From Burkholderiaceae bacterium (GTDB lineage Bacteria > Pseudomonadota > Gammaproteobacteria > Burkholderiales > Burkholderiaceae_C): a stretch of DNA of 64,000 nucleotides. This document shows positions 1-7,612 of this stretch, in pieces (the stretch's first letter is position 1; each line of letters begins with the position of its first letter). Location: contig JACKLO010000007.1 in NCBI GenBank assembly GCA_024235915.1, positions 434,001 to 498,000 of the forward strand, in the 5' to 3' direction. The position numbers were made by a program, and so were the translations under genes. The notes beneath the pieces were generated by a model, which saw only the letters and a program-made list of their open reading frames with translations, was not told the DNA's origin and ran no database searches.

Positions 1-82
1 CGCGCAGGCCGTCGTAATCGACGCTGCCGTCTTCGTGCATCGGCGTCACCAGGGCGACGATGCTGCCAATGATGGGGTTCAT
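1..82 (-). CDS. dapA: 4-hydroxy-tetrahydrodipicolinate synthase, N-terminal fragment
   Basis: Partial gene running off the left edge; only the first 27 codons are present. The protein starts MNPIIGSIVALVTPMHEDGS, which is the characteristic DapA start including the conserved ALVTPM strand. DapA condenses pyruvate with aspartate semialdehyde in the diaminopimelate/lysine pathway in the cytoplasm. It lies 18 bases downstream of a methyltransferase gene on the same strand, so it is probably the distal member of that transcript. The catalytic lysine and tyrosine are outside the window, so the assignment rests on the N terminus alone. Confidence 0.8.
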   Translation of the reverse strand, partial: MNPIIGSIVALVTPMHEDGSVDYDGLR

Positions 83-100
83 GGGCCTTCCTTGGGCCTT

Positions 101-628
101 CTACAGGCCGACGATTCTATCCGGGCGGGCCTGCGGCCCCAGGGCGGCGATGCGCTGCACGCAGCGCGGCGGGTTGTCCAGGCGGCCGTCTTCGTAAGCC
201 ACCACGCGAAGACCGGCGCAACGCTGCAGGAGTTCCCCGCGCTGCAGCAGGAAATCCGGCCTTGCCGGGCGGCCAAGGGCCTCGTTGCCGGCGGCAAAGG
301 TCTCGTAGAGCAGCAGGCCGTCGTCGGCCAGCAGTGACAGCAGGTCGTCGAAGCGCGGCCGCCACAGGTAGTTCGTCACCACGACGGCGTCGAACCGCCG
401 GCCAGCCAGCGGCCAGGGGCCGTCGGCCTCCAGGTCGGCGGTGATGACCTCGGCCACCTCTGCCAGGGGCGCCAGTGCGTCGGCGTTGCGGTCGACGCCG
501 GTCACCCGAAGGCCTTGCGCCGCCAGCCAGCGCACATGGCGGCCACTGCCGCAGGCCAGATCCAGCACCGTGCCGCCCGGGGTGATCAGGGGTGCCCAGC
601 GCAGCACCCAGTCCGATGGCGCCACCAT
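101..628 (-). CDS. class I SAM-dependent methyltransferase
   Basis: A 175-residue Rossmann-fold methyltransferase. Motif I is VLDLACGSGRH near residues 21-31, followed by an acidic end of strand 2 (VTGVDRN, about 42-48) and motif ITADLEADGPWPL near 62-74; a NYLWRP segment follows near 86-91. The size and order resemble small TehB/UbiE-like enzymes; the substrate cannot be told. The ATG overlaps the stop of the preceding 41-codon gene (TGATG), which implies translational coupling, and dapA follows closely. A longer reading frame extends upstream but runs through the small gene and the MFS gene in other frames, so the ATG at 628 is preferred. Confidence 0.85.
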   Translation of the reverse strand: MVAPSDWVLRWAPLITPGGTVLDLACGSGRHVRWLAAQGLRVTGVDRNADALAPLAEVAEVITADLEADGPWPLAGRRFDAVVVTNYLWRPRFDDLLSLLADDGLLLYETFAAGNEALGRPARPDFLLQRGELLQRCAGLRVVAYEDGRLDNPPRCVQRIAALGPQARPDRIVGL

Positions 629-753
629 CAGAAGCAGGCGGCCACGTAGGCGGCCAGGTCCACCACCAGGTGCGGGCTGCGCCAGGCGAGGAACACGGCA
701 CCCAGCGCCACCAGCGCCACGACCCAGATCGACAGGCGCGCGGCGGGCTTCAT
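628..753 (-). CDS. 41-residue single-pass membrane peptide
   Basis: A short open frame encoding MKPAARLSIWVVALVALG followed by a hydrophobic stretch, giving one predicted transmembrane helix (about residues 8-24) with a positively charged N terminus. Its ATG overlaps the stop of the upstream MFS gene (ATGA) and its stop overlaps the ATG of the downstream methyltransferase (TGATG). This perfect double coupling is the main reason to believe it is translated. No family was recognised. It may be an accessory subunit of the transporter or only a coupling leader; function is unknown. Confidence 0.5.
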   Translation of the reverse strand: MKPAARLSIWVVALVALGAVFLAWRSPHLVVDLAAYVAACF

Positions 754-1973
754 GCCGGCTGCAGGCTCGGCCGCGCGATCGGTGTTTCGCGCACGGGCAG
801 GTTGACGATGGCGGCGAAGACGCCCAGCGCCACGGCGATCCACCACACGATGTCGTAGCTGCCGGTGGCGTCGTACAACAGGCCGCCGGCCCAGACGCCC
901 AGGAAACTGCCGATCTGGTGCGACAGGAACACGAAGCCCCCCAGCATCGACATGTACTGCACGCCAAAGATCTGCGCGATCACGGCGTTGGTGGGTGGCA
1001 CGGTGGACAACCACAGCACGCCCATGGTGGCGGCAAACACGTAGACCGCCATCGGGCTGTGCGGCACCGACAGGAAGACCACGATGGCCACCGAGCGCAG
1101 CAGGTAGATGGCCGACAGCAGGTGGCGCTTGGCGTACCGCTGGCCGAGCAGGCCGGCACCGTAGGTGCCGAACACGTTGAACAGGCCGATCAGCGCCAGC
1201 GCCGTGGTGGCCACGCCGGGGTGCATGCCCTCGTCCTTGAGGTAGCTTGGCAGGTGCACGCCGATGAACACCACCTGGAAGCCGCACACGAAGTAGCCGG
1301 CCATCAGCAGCTGGAAGCTGCGGTACCCGAAGGCCTCGCGCAGGGCGCTGCCCACGCTCTGCCGGTGCTGGCTGGCCGAGGGCGCTGCCGGCGGTTCCTT
1401 CAGGCCCAGCGCCAGCGGCATGATGGCCAGTGCCACGCAACCCAGGACGATGAGCGCCGACTGCCAGCCCCAGGATGCGATGAGCCAGCTCTCCACCGGC
1501 ACCATCAGGAACTGGCCGAAGGATCCGGCCGCGGCCGCCACACCCATCGCCCAGGACCGTTTCTCCGGCGCCACCTGGCGCGCGATGACGCCGTAGACCA
1601 CCGCATAGGTGGTGCCCGATTGCGCCATGCCCAGCAGCAGGCCGGCGCTGCCGGTGAAGGCCAGGCCGGAGGTGGACAGGGCCATCAGCACCAGCCCGGT
1701 GGCGTAGAGCACCGAGCCCACCATGAGCACGCGGAAGGCGCCGAAGCGGTCCGCCAGGCCGCCGGCCACCGGCCCGGCCAGGCCCCAGGCCAGGTTCTGC
1801 ACCGCCAGCGCGAAGGCGAAGGTCTCGCGCGTCCAGCCGCGCTCGAGCGTGATCGGCTGCAGCCACAGGCCGAAGCCGTGGCGGATGCCCATGCTCAGGG
1901 TGACGATGGCGGCGCCGCACAGCAGCACCTGGGTCATCGACAGGCGCGCCGGCGCCGTGGAGGGGTTCGACAT
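750..1973 (-). CDS. MFS transporter, monocarboxylate-porter-like
   Basis: A 407-residue integral membrane protein with about twelve hydrophobic segments. The typical MFS loop 2-3 signature appears as GGLADRFGAFRV near residues 72-83, and an AAAAGSFGQF segment lies in the first half. The N-terminal region SMGIRHGFGLWLQPITLERGW and a long central loop with the GLKEPP start of the second half resemble the monocarboxylate/oxalate-formate antiporter branch. Its substrate is not predictable. It is first in a minus-strand operon with a small membrane peptide, a methyltransferase and dapA, and is divergent from the LuxR-type regulator, 68 bases away, which is a candidate controller. Confidence 0.88.
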   Translation of the reverse strand: MSNPSTAPARLSMTQVLLCGAAIVTLSMGIRHGFGLWLQPITLERGWTRETFAFALAVQNLAWGLAGPVAGGLADRFGAFRVLMVGSVLYATGLVLMALSTSGLAFTGSAGLLLGMAQSGTTYAVVYGVIARQVAPEKRSWAMGVAAAAGSFGQFLMVPVESWLIASWGWQSALIVLGCVALAIMPLALGLKEPPAAPSASQHRQSVGSALREAFGYRSFQLLMAGYFVCGFQVVFIGVHLPSYLKDEGMHPGVATTALALIGLFNVFGTYGAGLLGQRYAKRHLLSAIYLLRSVAIVVFLSVPHSPMAVYVFAATMGVLWLSTVPPTNAVIAQIFGVQYMSMLGGFVFLSHQIGSFLGVWAGGLLYDATGSYDIVWWIAVALGVFAAIVNLPVRETPIARPSLQPA

Positions 1974-2041
1974 GCCGAGACTGTATCGGGTCGCTGCCTT
2001 GGGCGCTGGCGATGGCGACAGAATGGTGCATGGCCGGTCCG

Positions 2042-4627
2042 ATGCACCCGCTGCTGCTCGAACGCGAGAAGGCGTTGCAGGTCCTGCGCGACCAGGTCGA
2101 CCGTCTGGCCCAGGAGGAGGGGGGCTGTGCCCTGGTCGAAGGCGATGCTGGCCTGGGCAAGACCAGCCTGTTGCGCGCCTTGCGGGCGCGCCTGCCGGCC
2201 GGGCTGGACTGGCTGTCGGGCGCCTGCGAGCCACTACTGGCACCGCCGCCACTGGCGCCGTGGCTCGACATGCTCCCGGCATTGCCGCCGCGGCTGGCCG
2301 GGGCGGTGCGGGCCGCGCGTGTCGATGCCAGCCTGTTCGCCGACCTGCTGAGCCTGCTGCAGCGCCCGACGCGGCCATTGGTGCTGGTGGTGGAGGACGT
2401 GCACTGGGCCGACAGTGCAACGTTGGATCTGCTGCGTTTCATCGGGCGGCGCGTGGCCGGTACGCGGGCGCTGCTGGTGCTGACCTGGCGCGAGTCGGAA
2501 GTGGGCCCGGCGCATCCGTTGCGTGGCGTGCTGGCCGGCCTGGACCCGGCGACGACACAGCGGCTCCGCCTGGACCCGTTGAGCGCCGATGCGGTGGGGG
2601 AACTCGCGCGCCTGGCCGGGCGTGACGCGACCGGCCTGCACGCCGCCAGTGGCGGCAACCCCTTCTACGTCACGCAACTCCTGTCGGCGCCGCCGGGCGG
2701 TGGGCTGCCGGCACAGGTGCGTGACGCCCTGCTGACCCGCGTTGCGCGGCTGCCGGCACCGGTGCGCGAAGTGCTGGAGGCCGTGAGCCTGTCGCCGGTG
2801 GCGCTGGAACTGGACACATTGCAGGCGGCGTTCTCGCCCGACCCCGATACGCTGCAAGCCGCCCTGCGCAGCGGGCTCTTGCGGCAGGAGGGTGACGCAC
2901 TGCGGCTCGAGCACGAGCTGGCGCGCAGTGCGCTGGCCGAGTCCCTGGGCACACGTGCCGCGTCGATGCACGCCGCGCTGTTCGACGTGCTGGAACAGCA
3001 GGGCGCCTCGCTGTCGCGGCTGGTCCACCATGCCGAGGCGGCGGGCCTGACGGCGGCGGTTGTCCGGCTGGCACCGCTGGCGGCCGCGCAGGCGGCCGCG
3101 GCGCGTGCCCACCGGCAGGCGGCATCGCTGTATGCGTTGGCCCTGCGCCACCCCGAGCGCTTGGCGCCAGTTGCCGAGGCAGCGCTGGCCGAAGCGCATG
3201 CCGACGAATGCCTGCTCGTCAACGCCATCGACGAGGCCATGGCCTCCCGAGCGCGCGCGCTGGAATGCCACCTGGCCCAAGGGGATGTCGTGGCCCAGGG
3301 GCGACAACTGCGCGTGATGGCGCGCATCGAATGGCTCCGGGGACGCCCGGAGGCGGGCGTGCACCTGGCCACGGAGGCCATCGCCGGCCTGGCCGAGGCT
3401 GATCCTGGGGGCAGGGAATGGGCCATGGCCTGCCTGACGATGGGCCAGCTGCAACTGCTGGCCGACGACCCGATGCGGGCGGTGGACTGGGTGGATCGCG
3501 CACTGCCCCGGCTGCGTGCCGGCAGCGACCGTGAAGCCGAGGCCTACGCGCTGAACACGGCCGGGGCCGCGCGCCTGGGCACCGAGCACGAGGCGGAGGG
3601 GGTGGCCATGCTCGAACGTGCGCTGGCCGTGGCGCAGGAGGCGGGGCACGAGGAGATCGCCGCCCGGGCCTGGACCAACCTCGCGGCCGCTGCGCTGGTG
3701 CAGTGCCGCCTGGGCGACCTCGATCGACTGGCTGCGGCTGGCATCGCCTATTGTCGAGCACGGGATCTGGAGTTGTTCGCGATCCACCTGGAGATGCGGC
3801 AGGCGCTGGGCTGGGTGGCTTCCGGCCGGTGGGTCGATGGGGCGGTGGCACTGGACGCGCTGGCCACCCGGGCGGATCTCAACCCCGTCCAGCGCGAGCA
3901 GCTGCCCTGGCTGCGCGGCTTCATGGCACTGCGCTTGGGTCGCCCGGGCGCGGTGGCCGCCTGGCGTGCGCTGGCCGAGCAGGGCCGCCCTCTGAACCCG
4001 GTGCCCTGGTACTTCGACCCCACCTTGATGCGCATCGAGGCCGCATGGTTGTCGGGCAACGACGGGCTGGCGCGCGAACTGACCGATCAGGCCATCGCCG
4101 AACCGTTGCCGCGGCGCGACGGCTGGCGACGTGCCGAGCTGGCGCTGTGGCGGCACCGCCTGGGGCAAAGCGTCGGCGAGCCCGACCCCCGCTGGCCCGA
4201 ACCCATCCGGCACATGCTGGCCGGGCGAGCCGCGGCCGCTGCGGCCGGGTGGGCGGCCCTGGGCCTGCCCTATGCGCAGGCGCTGGCCCTGGCAGGCGGC
4301 GACGAGGCTGAACGGCGCGATGCCTTGCGGCGTCTGCACGCCCTGGGGGCGGTGGCGGCGGAGCGGCGGGTCCGCGCCAGCCTGCGCGCCGCCGGCCTCA
4401 CCGGCCTGCCGCGCGGGCCCTATGCGCACGCCCAGCGCGACGCGCTTGGTCTGACGCCGCGCCAGCGGGAAGTCCTGCAGGCGCTGTCCGAGGGGCTCAG
4501 CAACCGGGCCATCGCACTGCGGCTGCACCGCTCCGAGCGCACGGTCGAGCAGCACGTGGCCGCCCTGATCGCCAAGCTCGGCGCCCGCGACCGCCACGAC
4601 GCCGTCCGCCGGGCCGCCGAAAACTAA
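2042..4627 (+). CDS. LuxR-family transcriptional regulator with AAA ATPase domain (LAL/MalT-like)
   Basis: A large regulator of 861 residues. The N terminus has a Walker A loop GDAGLGKTS (about 34-42) and Walker B VLVVEDVHWAD (about 114-124), typical of the STAND-type ATPase of LAL/MalT proteins. The middle is alanine-rich and helical, consistent with TPR-like repeats. The last 60 residues hold a LuxR helix-turn-helix: LTPRQREVLQALSEGLSNRA, then RTVEQHVAALIAKL. Such proteins are activated by an inducer binding the ATPase/TPR part. In-frame ATGs also occur at 2012 and 2030; 2042 fits the usual family N terminus (LLLEREKAL) and leaves space for a divergent promoter. Likely targets are the divergent MFS operon or the PEP-CTERM gene downstream. 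Confidence 0.88.
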   Translation: MHPLLLEREKALQVLRDQVDRLAQEEGGCALVEGDAGLGKTSLLRALRARLPAGLDWLSGACEPLLAPPPLAPWLDMLPALPPRLAGAVRAARVDASLFADLLSLLQRPTRPLVLVVEDVHWADSATLDLLRFIGRRVAGTRALLVLTWRESEVGPAHPLRGVLAGLDPATTQRLRLDPLSADAVGELARLAGRDATGLHAASGGNPFYVTQLLSAPPGGGLPAQVRDALLTRVARLPAPVREVLEAVSLSPVALELDTLQAAFSPDPDTLQAALRSGLLRQEGDALRLEHELARSALAESLGTRAASMHAALFDVLEQQGASLSRLVHHAEAAGLTAAVVRLAPLAAAQAAAARAHRQAASLYALALRHPERLAPVAEAALAEAHADECLLVNAIDEAMASRARALECHLAQGDVVAQGRQLRVMARIEWLRGRPEAGVHLATEAIAGLAEADPGGREWAMACLTMGQLQLLADDPMRAVDWVDRALPRLRAGSDREAEAYALNTAGAARLGTEHEAEGVAMLERALAVAQEAGHEEIAARAWTNLAAAALVQCRLGDLDRLAAAGIAYCRARDLELFAIHLEMRQALGWVASGRWVDGAVALDALATRADLNPVQREQLPWLRGFMALRLGRPGAVAAWRALAEQGRPLNPVPWYFDPTLMRIEAAWLSGNDGLARELTDQAIAEPLPRRDGWRRAELALWRHRLGQSVGEPDPRWPEPIRHMLAGRAAAAAAGWAALGLPYAQALALAGGDEAERRDALRRLHALGAVAAERRVRASLRAAGLTGLPRGPYAHAQRDALGLTPRQREVLQALSEGLSNRAIALRLHRSERTVEQHVAALIAKLGARDRHDAVRRAAEN

Positions 4628-4718
4628 GTACAGCAGAGGCTGAAATCTGCGCGGTGCCACGCTGCAGGTGCAGCGCTGCTGCCTTCTATCGTGGCGCCAT
4701 CCACCGTGGAGGCAGATC

Positions 4719-5624
4719 ATGATCCAGCATGTGCAGCACACCTTGGTTCGCGCGGTCGCCGCGCTGACCCTCGCCGGCGGCATCACTGGTGCACAAGCCG
4801 AGTTCGTGCGCGAGAACGGGGTCGGAATCTCGCTCGGAGCCACCGAGTGGGGGCTGGTCTGCGGTGGCTGCCCGTTCGCCTGGCAGCCGCTGATGGGCCT
4901 GGACGGGTTCGCGCCGGGTGCGATCGAGCTGCAGGACGGCGCGGCTGGCGACCACTGGTCGGTGTTCGCTTCCAGCATGCAGACGGGCCAGTTCAGCGGC
5001 TTCCTGGGCAACGCCTCGGCCACCGCATCGGGCGGGCGGCGGATTGGCGAGGGCTCCGTCGGTGGGTTCACGAACCCGAACACCACCTGGCACGCCGAGG
5101 CCGGTGCGTTTGCCGATTGGTCAATGCTGCTGGTCAACGACCAGGACTCGGCGATGCGCTACACGGTCACCGTCGACATGGCGGGCGACTTCTGGACCAG
5201 CAGTGATCTGGGCCAGGCGACACCGTCGTCGATCATCGGTGGTGCGACCGCGTTCGTCCGCAACGCCGATCCCCAAGGCGAGGGCAACGAGGTGCTCGCC
5301 TTCTGGAGCCACAGCGCCGTCGCCGGGGGGGTGCTGGGGCCCGACGCCACCGGTAGCTTCGACGTCGTGGTGCCGGTGGATGGCAGCTTCTGGCTGTGGG
5401 CCTATGCCGGTGCCAACGCGGTGGCCATCGACACCAGCCTGGACCCGGATGCCGGGCACGCCGGCATCGATGCCCAGTCCGGTGCCGTCGTCGCATTGCA
5501 CATGACGGCGGTGCCGGTGCCCGAACCGCACGGTGCCATGCTGGGGATCGCCGGGCTGGTGCTGCTGGGGCGTCTCGTGCGACGCCGAGGCAGCGGGTGT
5601 CGATCGGTGGCGTCCGCCGCGTGA
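4719..5624 (+). CDS. PEP-CTERM sorting domain protein
   Basis: A 301-residue secreted protein. It begins with a signal peptide ending around GITGAQA and closes with a PEP-CTERM tail: VPVPEPHGAM, a hydrophobic helix, and the basic cluster RLVRRR followed by an unusually long 11-residue extension. PEP-CTERM tails direct processing and surface export by exosortase in EPS-producing Gram-negatives. The body is glycine- and tryptophan-rich without a recognised domain. The start at 4719 is set by GGAGG at 4708-4712. It lies 91 bases after the LuxR-type regulator on the same strand. No exosortase gene is in the window. Confidence 0.85.
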   Translation: MIQHVQHTLVRAVAALTLAGGITGAQAEFVRENGVGISLGATEWGLVCGGCPFAWQPLMGLDGFAPGAIELQDGAAGDHWSVFASSMQTGQFSGFLGNASATASGGRRIGEGSVGGFTNPNTTWHAEAGAFADWSMLLVNDQDSAMRYTVTVDMAGDFWTSSDLGQATPSSIIGGATAFVRNADPQGEGNEVLAFWSHSAVAGGVLGPDATGSFDVVVPVDGSFWLWAYAGANAVAIDTSLDPDAGHAGIDAQSGAVVALHMTAVPVPEPHGAMLGIAGLVLLGRLVRRRGSGCRSVASAA

Positions 5625-5701
5625 TCGGGTGGCGCCGGCCCGACTGCCCGAACATTTGGCGGTCAGGGTGGGCTGTGATGGTGAGTTTTGGAAGAGGAAC
5701 T

Positions 5702-5719
5702 GGCGCATGACGATGCGCC
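5702..5719 (+). promoter_or_regulatory. inverted repeat upstream of dadA
   Basis: A perfect 7-base inverted repeat, GGCGCAT and ATGCGCC around a GACG loop, lies 60 bases before the dadA start. It could be an operator or a weak terminator for the PEP-CTERM gene; no T tract follows. The rest of the 155-base gap between the two genes shows nothing clear. Confidence 0.3.
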
Positions 5720-5779
5720 CATGCACCTGCCTGAACGCTACATTGGTATCGGCCCCGGTGGGCCGAGGGGCGGCCAGCG

Positions 5780-7048
5780 ATGCGGGTGGTGGTGTTGGGC
5801 AGCGGCGTGATCGGCGTGAGCGTCGCGTATTTCCTGGCGCGGGCCGGACACGAGGTCGAGGTGGTCGACCGCCAGGGCGGCCCGGCGCTGGAGACCAGCT
5901 TCGCCAACGCCGGAGAGGTCTCGCCCGGTTACTCCGCCCCCTGGGCCGGCCCCGGCGTGCCGGTCAAGGCCATCAAGTGGATGCTGATGCAGCACAGCCC
6001 GCTGGTGATCTGGCCTCTGCTGGACCCGGCCATGTGGCGCTGGGGCGCCATGATGCTGGCCAACTGCACAGCCAAGGCCTATGCGCTGAACAAGAGCCGC
6101 ATGGTGCCGCTGGCCGAGTACAGCCGCGACGTGCTCAAGGCGCTGCGCGCCGACACCGGCATCGCCTACGACGACCGCGCCCAGGGCACGCTGCAGCTGT
6201 TCCGCACCCAGAAGCAGCTCGACGGCATCGGCGGCGACGTCGAGGTGCTGCAGCAGTACGGTGTGCCCTTCGAAGTGCTGGACCGCGACGGCTTCTGTGC
6301 CGTGGAACCGGCACTGCGGCGCACGCAGCACAAGTTCGTCGGCGCGCTGCGCCTGCCCAAGGATGAGACCGGCGACTGCTTCCTGTTCACCAACCGCCTG
6401 GCGGACATGGCGCGCGAACTGGGCGTGCGGTTCCGCTTCGACACCACGATCAACGGCATCGACCGCGTGGGTGACCGCATCGAGCGCGTGCACACCTCGG
6501 CCGGCGACCTGCACGGCGACCGGTACGTGCTCGCGCTGGGCAGCCACAGCCCGAAGCTGCTGGCGCCGCTGGGCATCCGCATCCCGGTCTACCCGGTCAA
6601 GGGCTACTCCATCACCGTGCCCATCACCGACCCGGCTGGCGCGCCGGAGTCAACCATCATGGACGAGACGCACAAGGTGGCCGTCACGCGCCTGGGCGAC
6701 CGCATCCGCGTCGGCGGCACGGCCGAGCTGGCCGGCTACAGCGAGGCGCTGCGCGAGCCGCGCCGGGCGACGTTGGAGCATGTGGTCAGCGATCTGTTTC
6801 CTGACGGCGGCGACCTGTCCAAAGCCAGCTTCTGGTGCGGCTTGCGCCCGATGACGCCCGATGGCACACCGGTGGTCGGCCCCACGCCCATCGGCAACCT
6901 GCTGCTGGCCACCGGCCACGGCACGTTGGGCTGGACCATGGCCTGCGGGACAGGGCGGGTGATTGCGGATCTGGTGTCCGGTCGAACGCCGGACATCGAT
7001 GTGCAGGGTCTGGGTATGGGCCGCTACCCGGGTGCGTGGCGCGGATGA
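5780..7048 (+). CDS. dadA: D-amino acid dehydrogenase small subunit
   Basis: A 422-residue flavoprotein that oxidatively deaminates D-amino acids, feeding electrons to the respiratory chain at the inner membrane. The N terminus VVVLGSGVIGVSVAYFLARA is the FAD dinucleotide-binding fold, followed by the DadA signature ETSFANAGEVSPGYSAPWA. The second conserved half contains YPVKGYSITVPI and, near the C terminus, WCGLRPMTPDGTPVVGPTP and TGHGTLGWTMACGTG. The length matches the family. A purine-rich GAGGGGCGG lies upstream. No alanine racemase (dadX) neighbour is present, unlike the classic dad operon. Confidence 0.94.
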   Translation: MRVVVLGSGVIGVSVAYFLARAGHEVEVVDRQGGPALETSFANAGEVSPGYSAPWAGPGVPVKAIKWMLMQHSPLVIWPLLDPAMWRWGAMMLANCTAKAYALNKSRMVPLAEYSRDVLKALRADTGIAYDDRAQGTLQLFRTQKQLDGIGGDVEVLQQYGVPFEVLDRDGFCAVEPALRRTQHKFVGALRLPKDETGDCFLFTNRLADMARELGVRFRFDTTINGIDRVGDRIERVHTSAGDLHGDRYVLALGSHSPKLLAPLGIRIPVYPVKGYSITVPITDPAGAPESTIMDETHKVAVTRLGDRIRVGGTAELAGYSEALREPRRATLEHVVSDLFPDGGDLSKASFWCGLRPMTPDGTPVVGPTPIGNLLLATGHGTLGWTMACGTGRVIADLVSGRTPDIDVQGLGMGRYPGAWRG

Positions 7049-7082
7049 CTACACTGGGTGTGTCAACTTCGGGGAGCCGACG

Positions 7083-7559
7083 ATGCGCGCTCGATTGCTG
7101 TCGCCACTGTTGATGGCGCTTTGCGCCGCCACTGCGCAGGCGGGTGCCATCGAGGACCTGTTCCGCAAGTTCATCGACCAGCGCAAGACAACACAGAGCT
7201 GGGTGCCCCAGGGCGCGCTGGTGCAAATGGCCCATGAACTGACCAGGCCGGAGATCGTGGATCGCAAGGATGGTCTCGACCTGGGACGCGAGCAGTACGC
7301 CATCTTCATCGGACCCCGCTGCCGGACCTGCGATGCCGCTGTGGCTCGCCTGAGGCAACGGGGTTTCAAGGTCGAGGTGCTGGACCTGGCAGCCAGCCAG
7401 ACGGCGCGTGAGGCCTTCGAACTCACGGGTGCCTCGGGCGTGCCCACCGTGCTCGCCGGCAAACGCATGCTGGGAGGCTGGAGCGACAAGCACTTCGACC
7501 GGCTGCTGAAGAGCGACATCCAGGACAAGATCGGCGCACAGCAGGGCACCGGCGCCTGA
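7083..7559 (+). CDS. secreted glutaredoxin/thioredoxin-fold protein
   Basis: A 158-residue protein with a signal peptide (to about residue 20, ATAQA). The mature part has a CRTC dithiol pair at residues 80-83 in the context IGPRCRTCDAA, and a cis-proline GVPTVLAGKRMLGGW near 119-133, both hallmarks of the thioredoxin superfamily. It probably acts in the periplasm as a redox protein. The start at 7083 follows a GGGGAGCC ribosome site and gives a clean signal peptide; the longer open frame overlaps dadA and is not favoured. It lies 53 bases before parE; a functional link to parE is not implied. Confidence 0.8.
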   Translation: MRARLLSPLLMALCAATAQAGAIEDLFRKFIDQRKTTQSWVPQGALVQMAHELTRPEIVDRKDGLDLGREQYAIFIGPRCRTCDAAVARLRQRGFKVEVLDLAASQTAREAFELTGASGVPTVLAGKRMLGGWSDKHFDRLLKSDIQDKIGAQQGTGA

Positions 7560-7612
7560 CGGCGGCCGGTGCGCCACCGGGCGCCCGCGGCCGGGCTTTC
7601 TAGAATCCCGCC

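Noticed and set aside
441..2351. 636-codon plus-strand frame across the MFS gene
   Set aside because: Antisense shadow; Gln/His/Arg-rich and overlapping well-supported genes on both strands.
6963..7082. Longer start for the thioredoxin-fold gene overlapping dadA
   Set aside because: It removes the clear signal peptide and has no better ribosome site.
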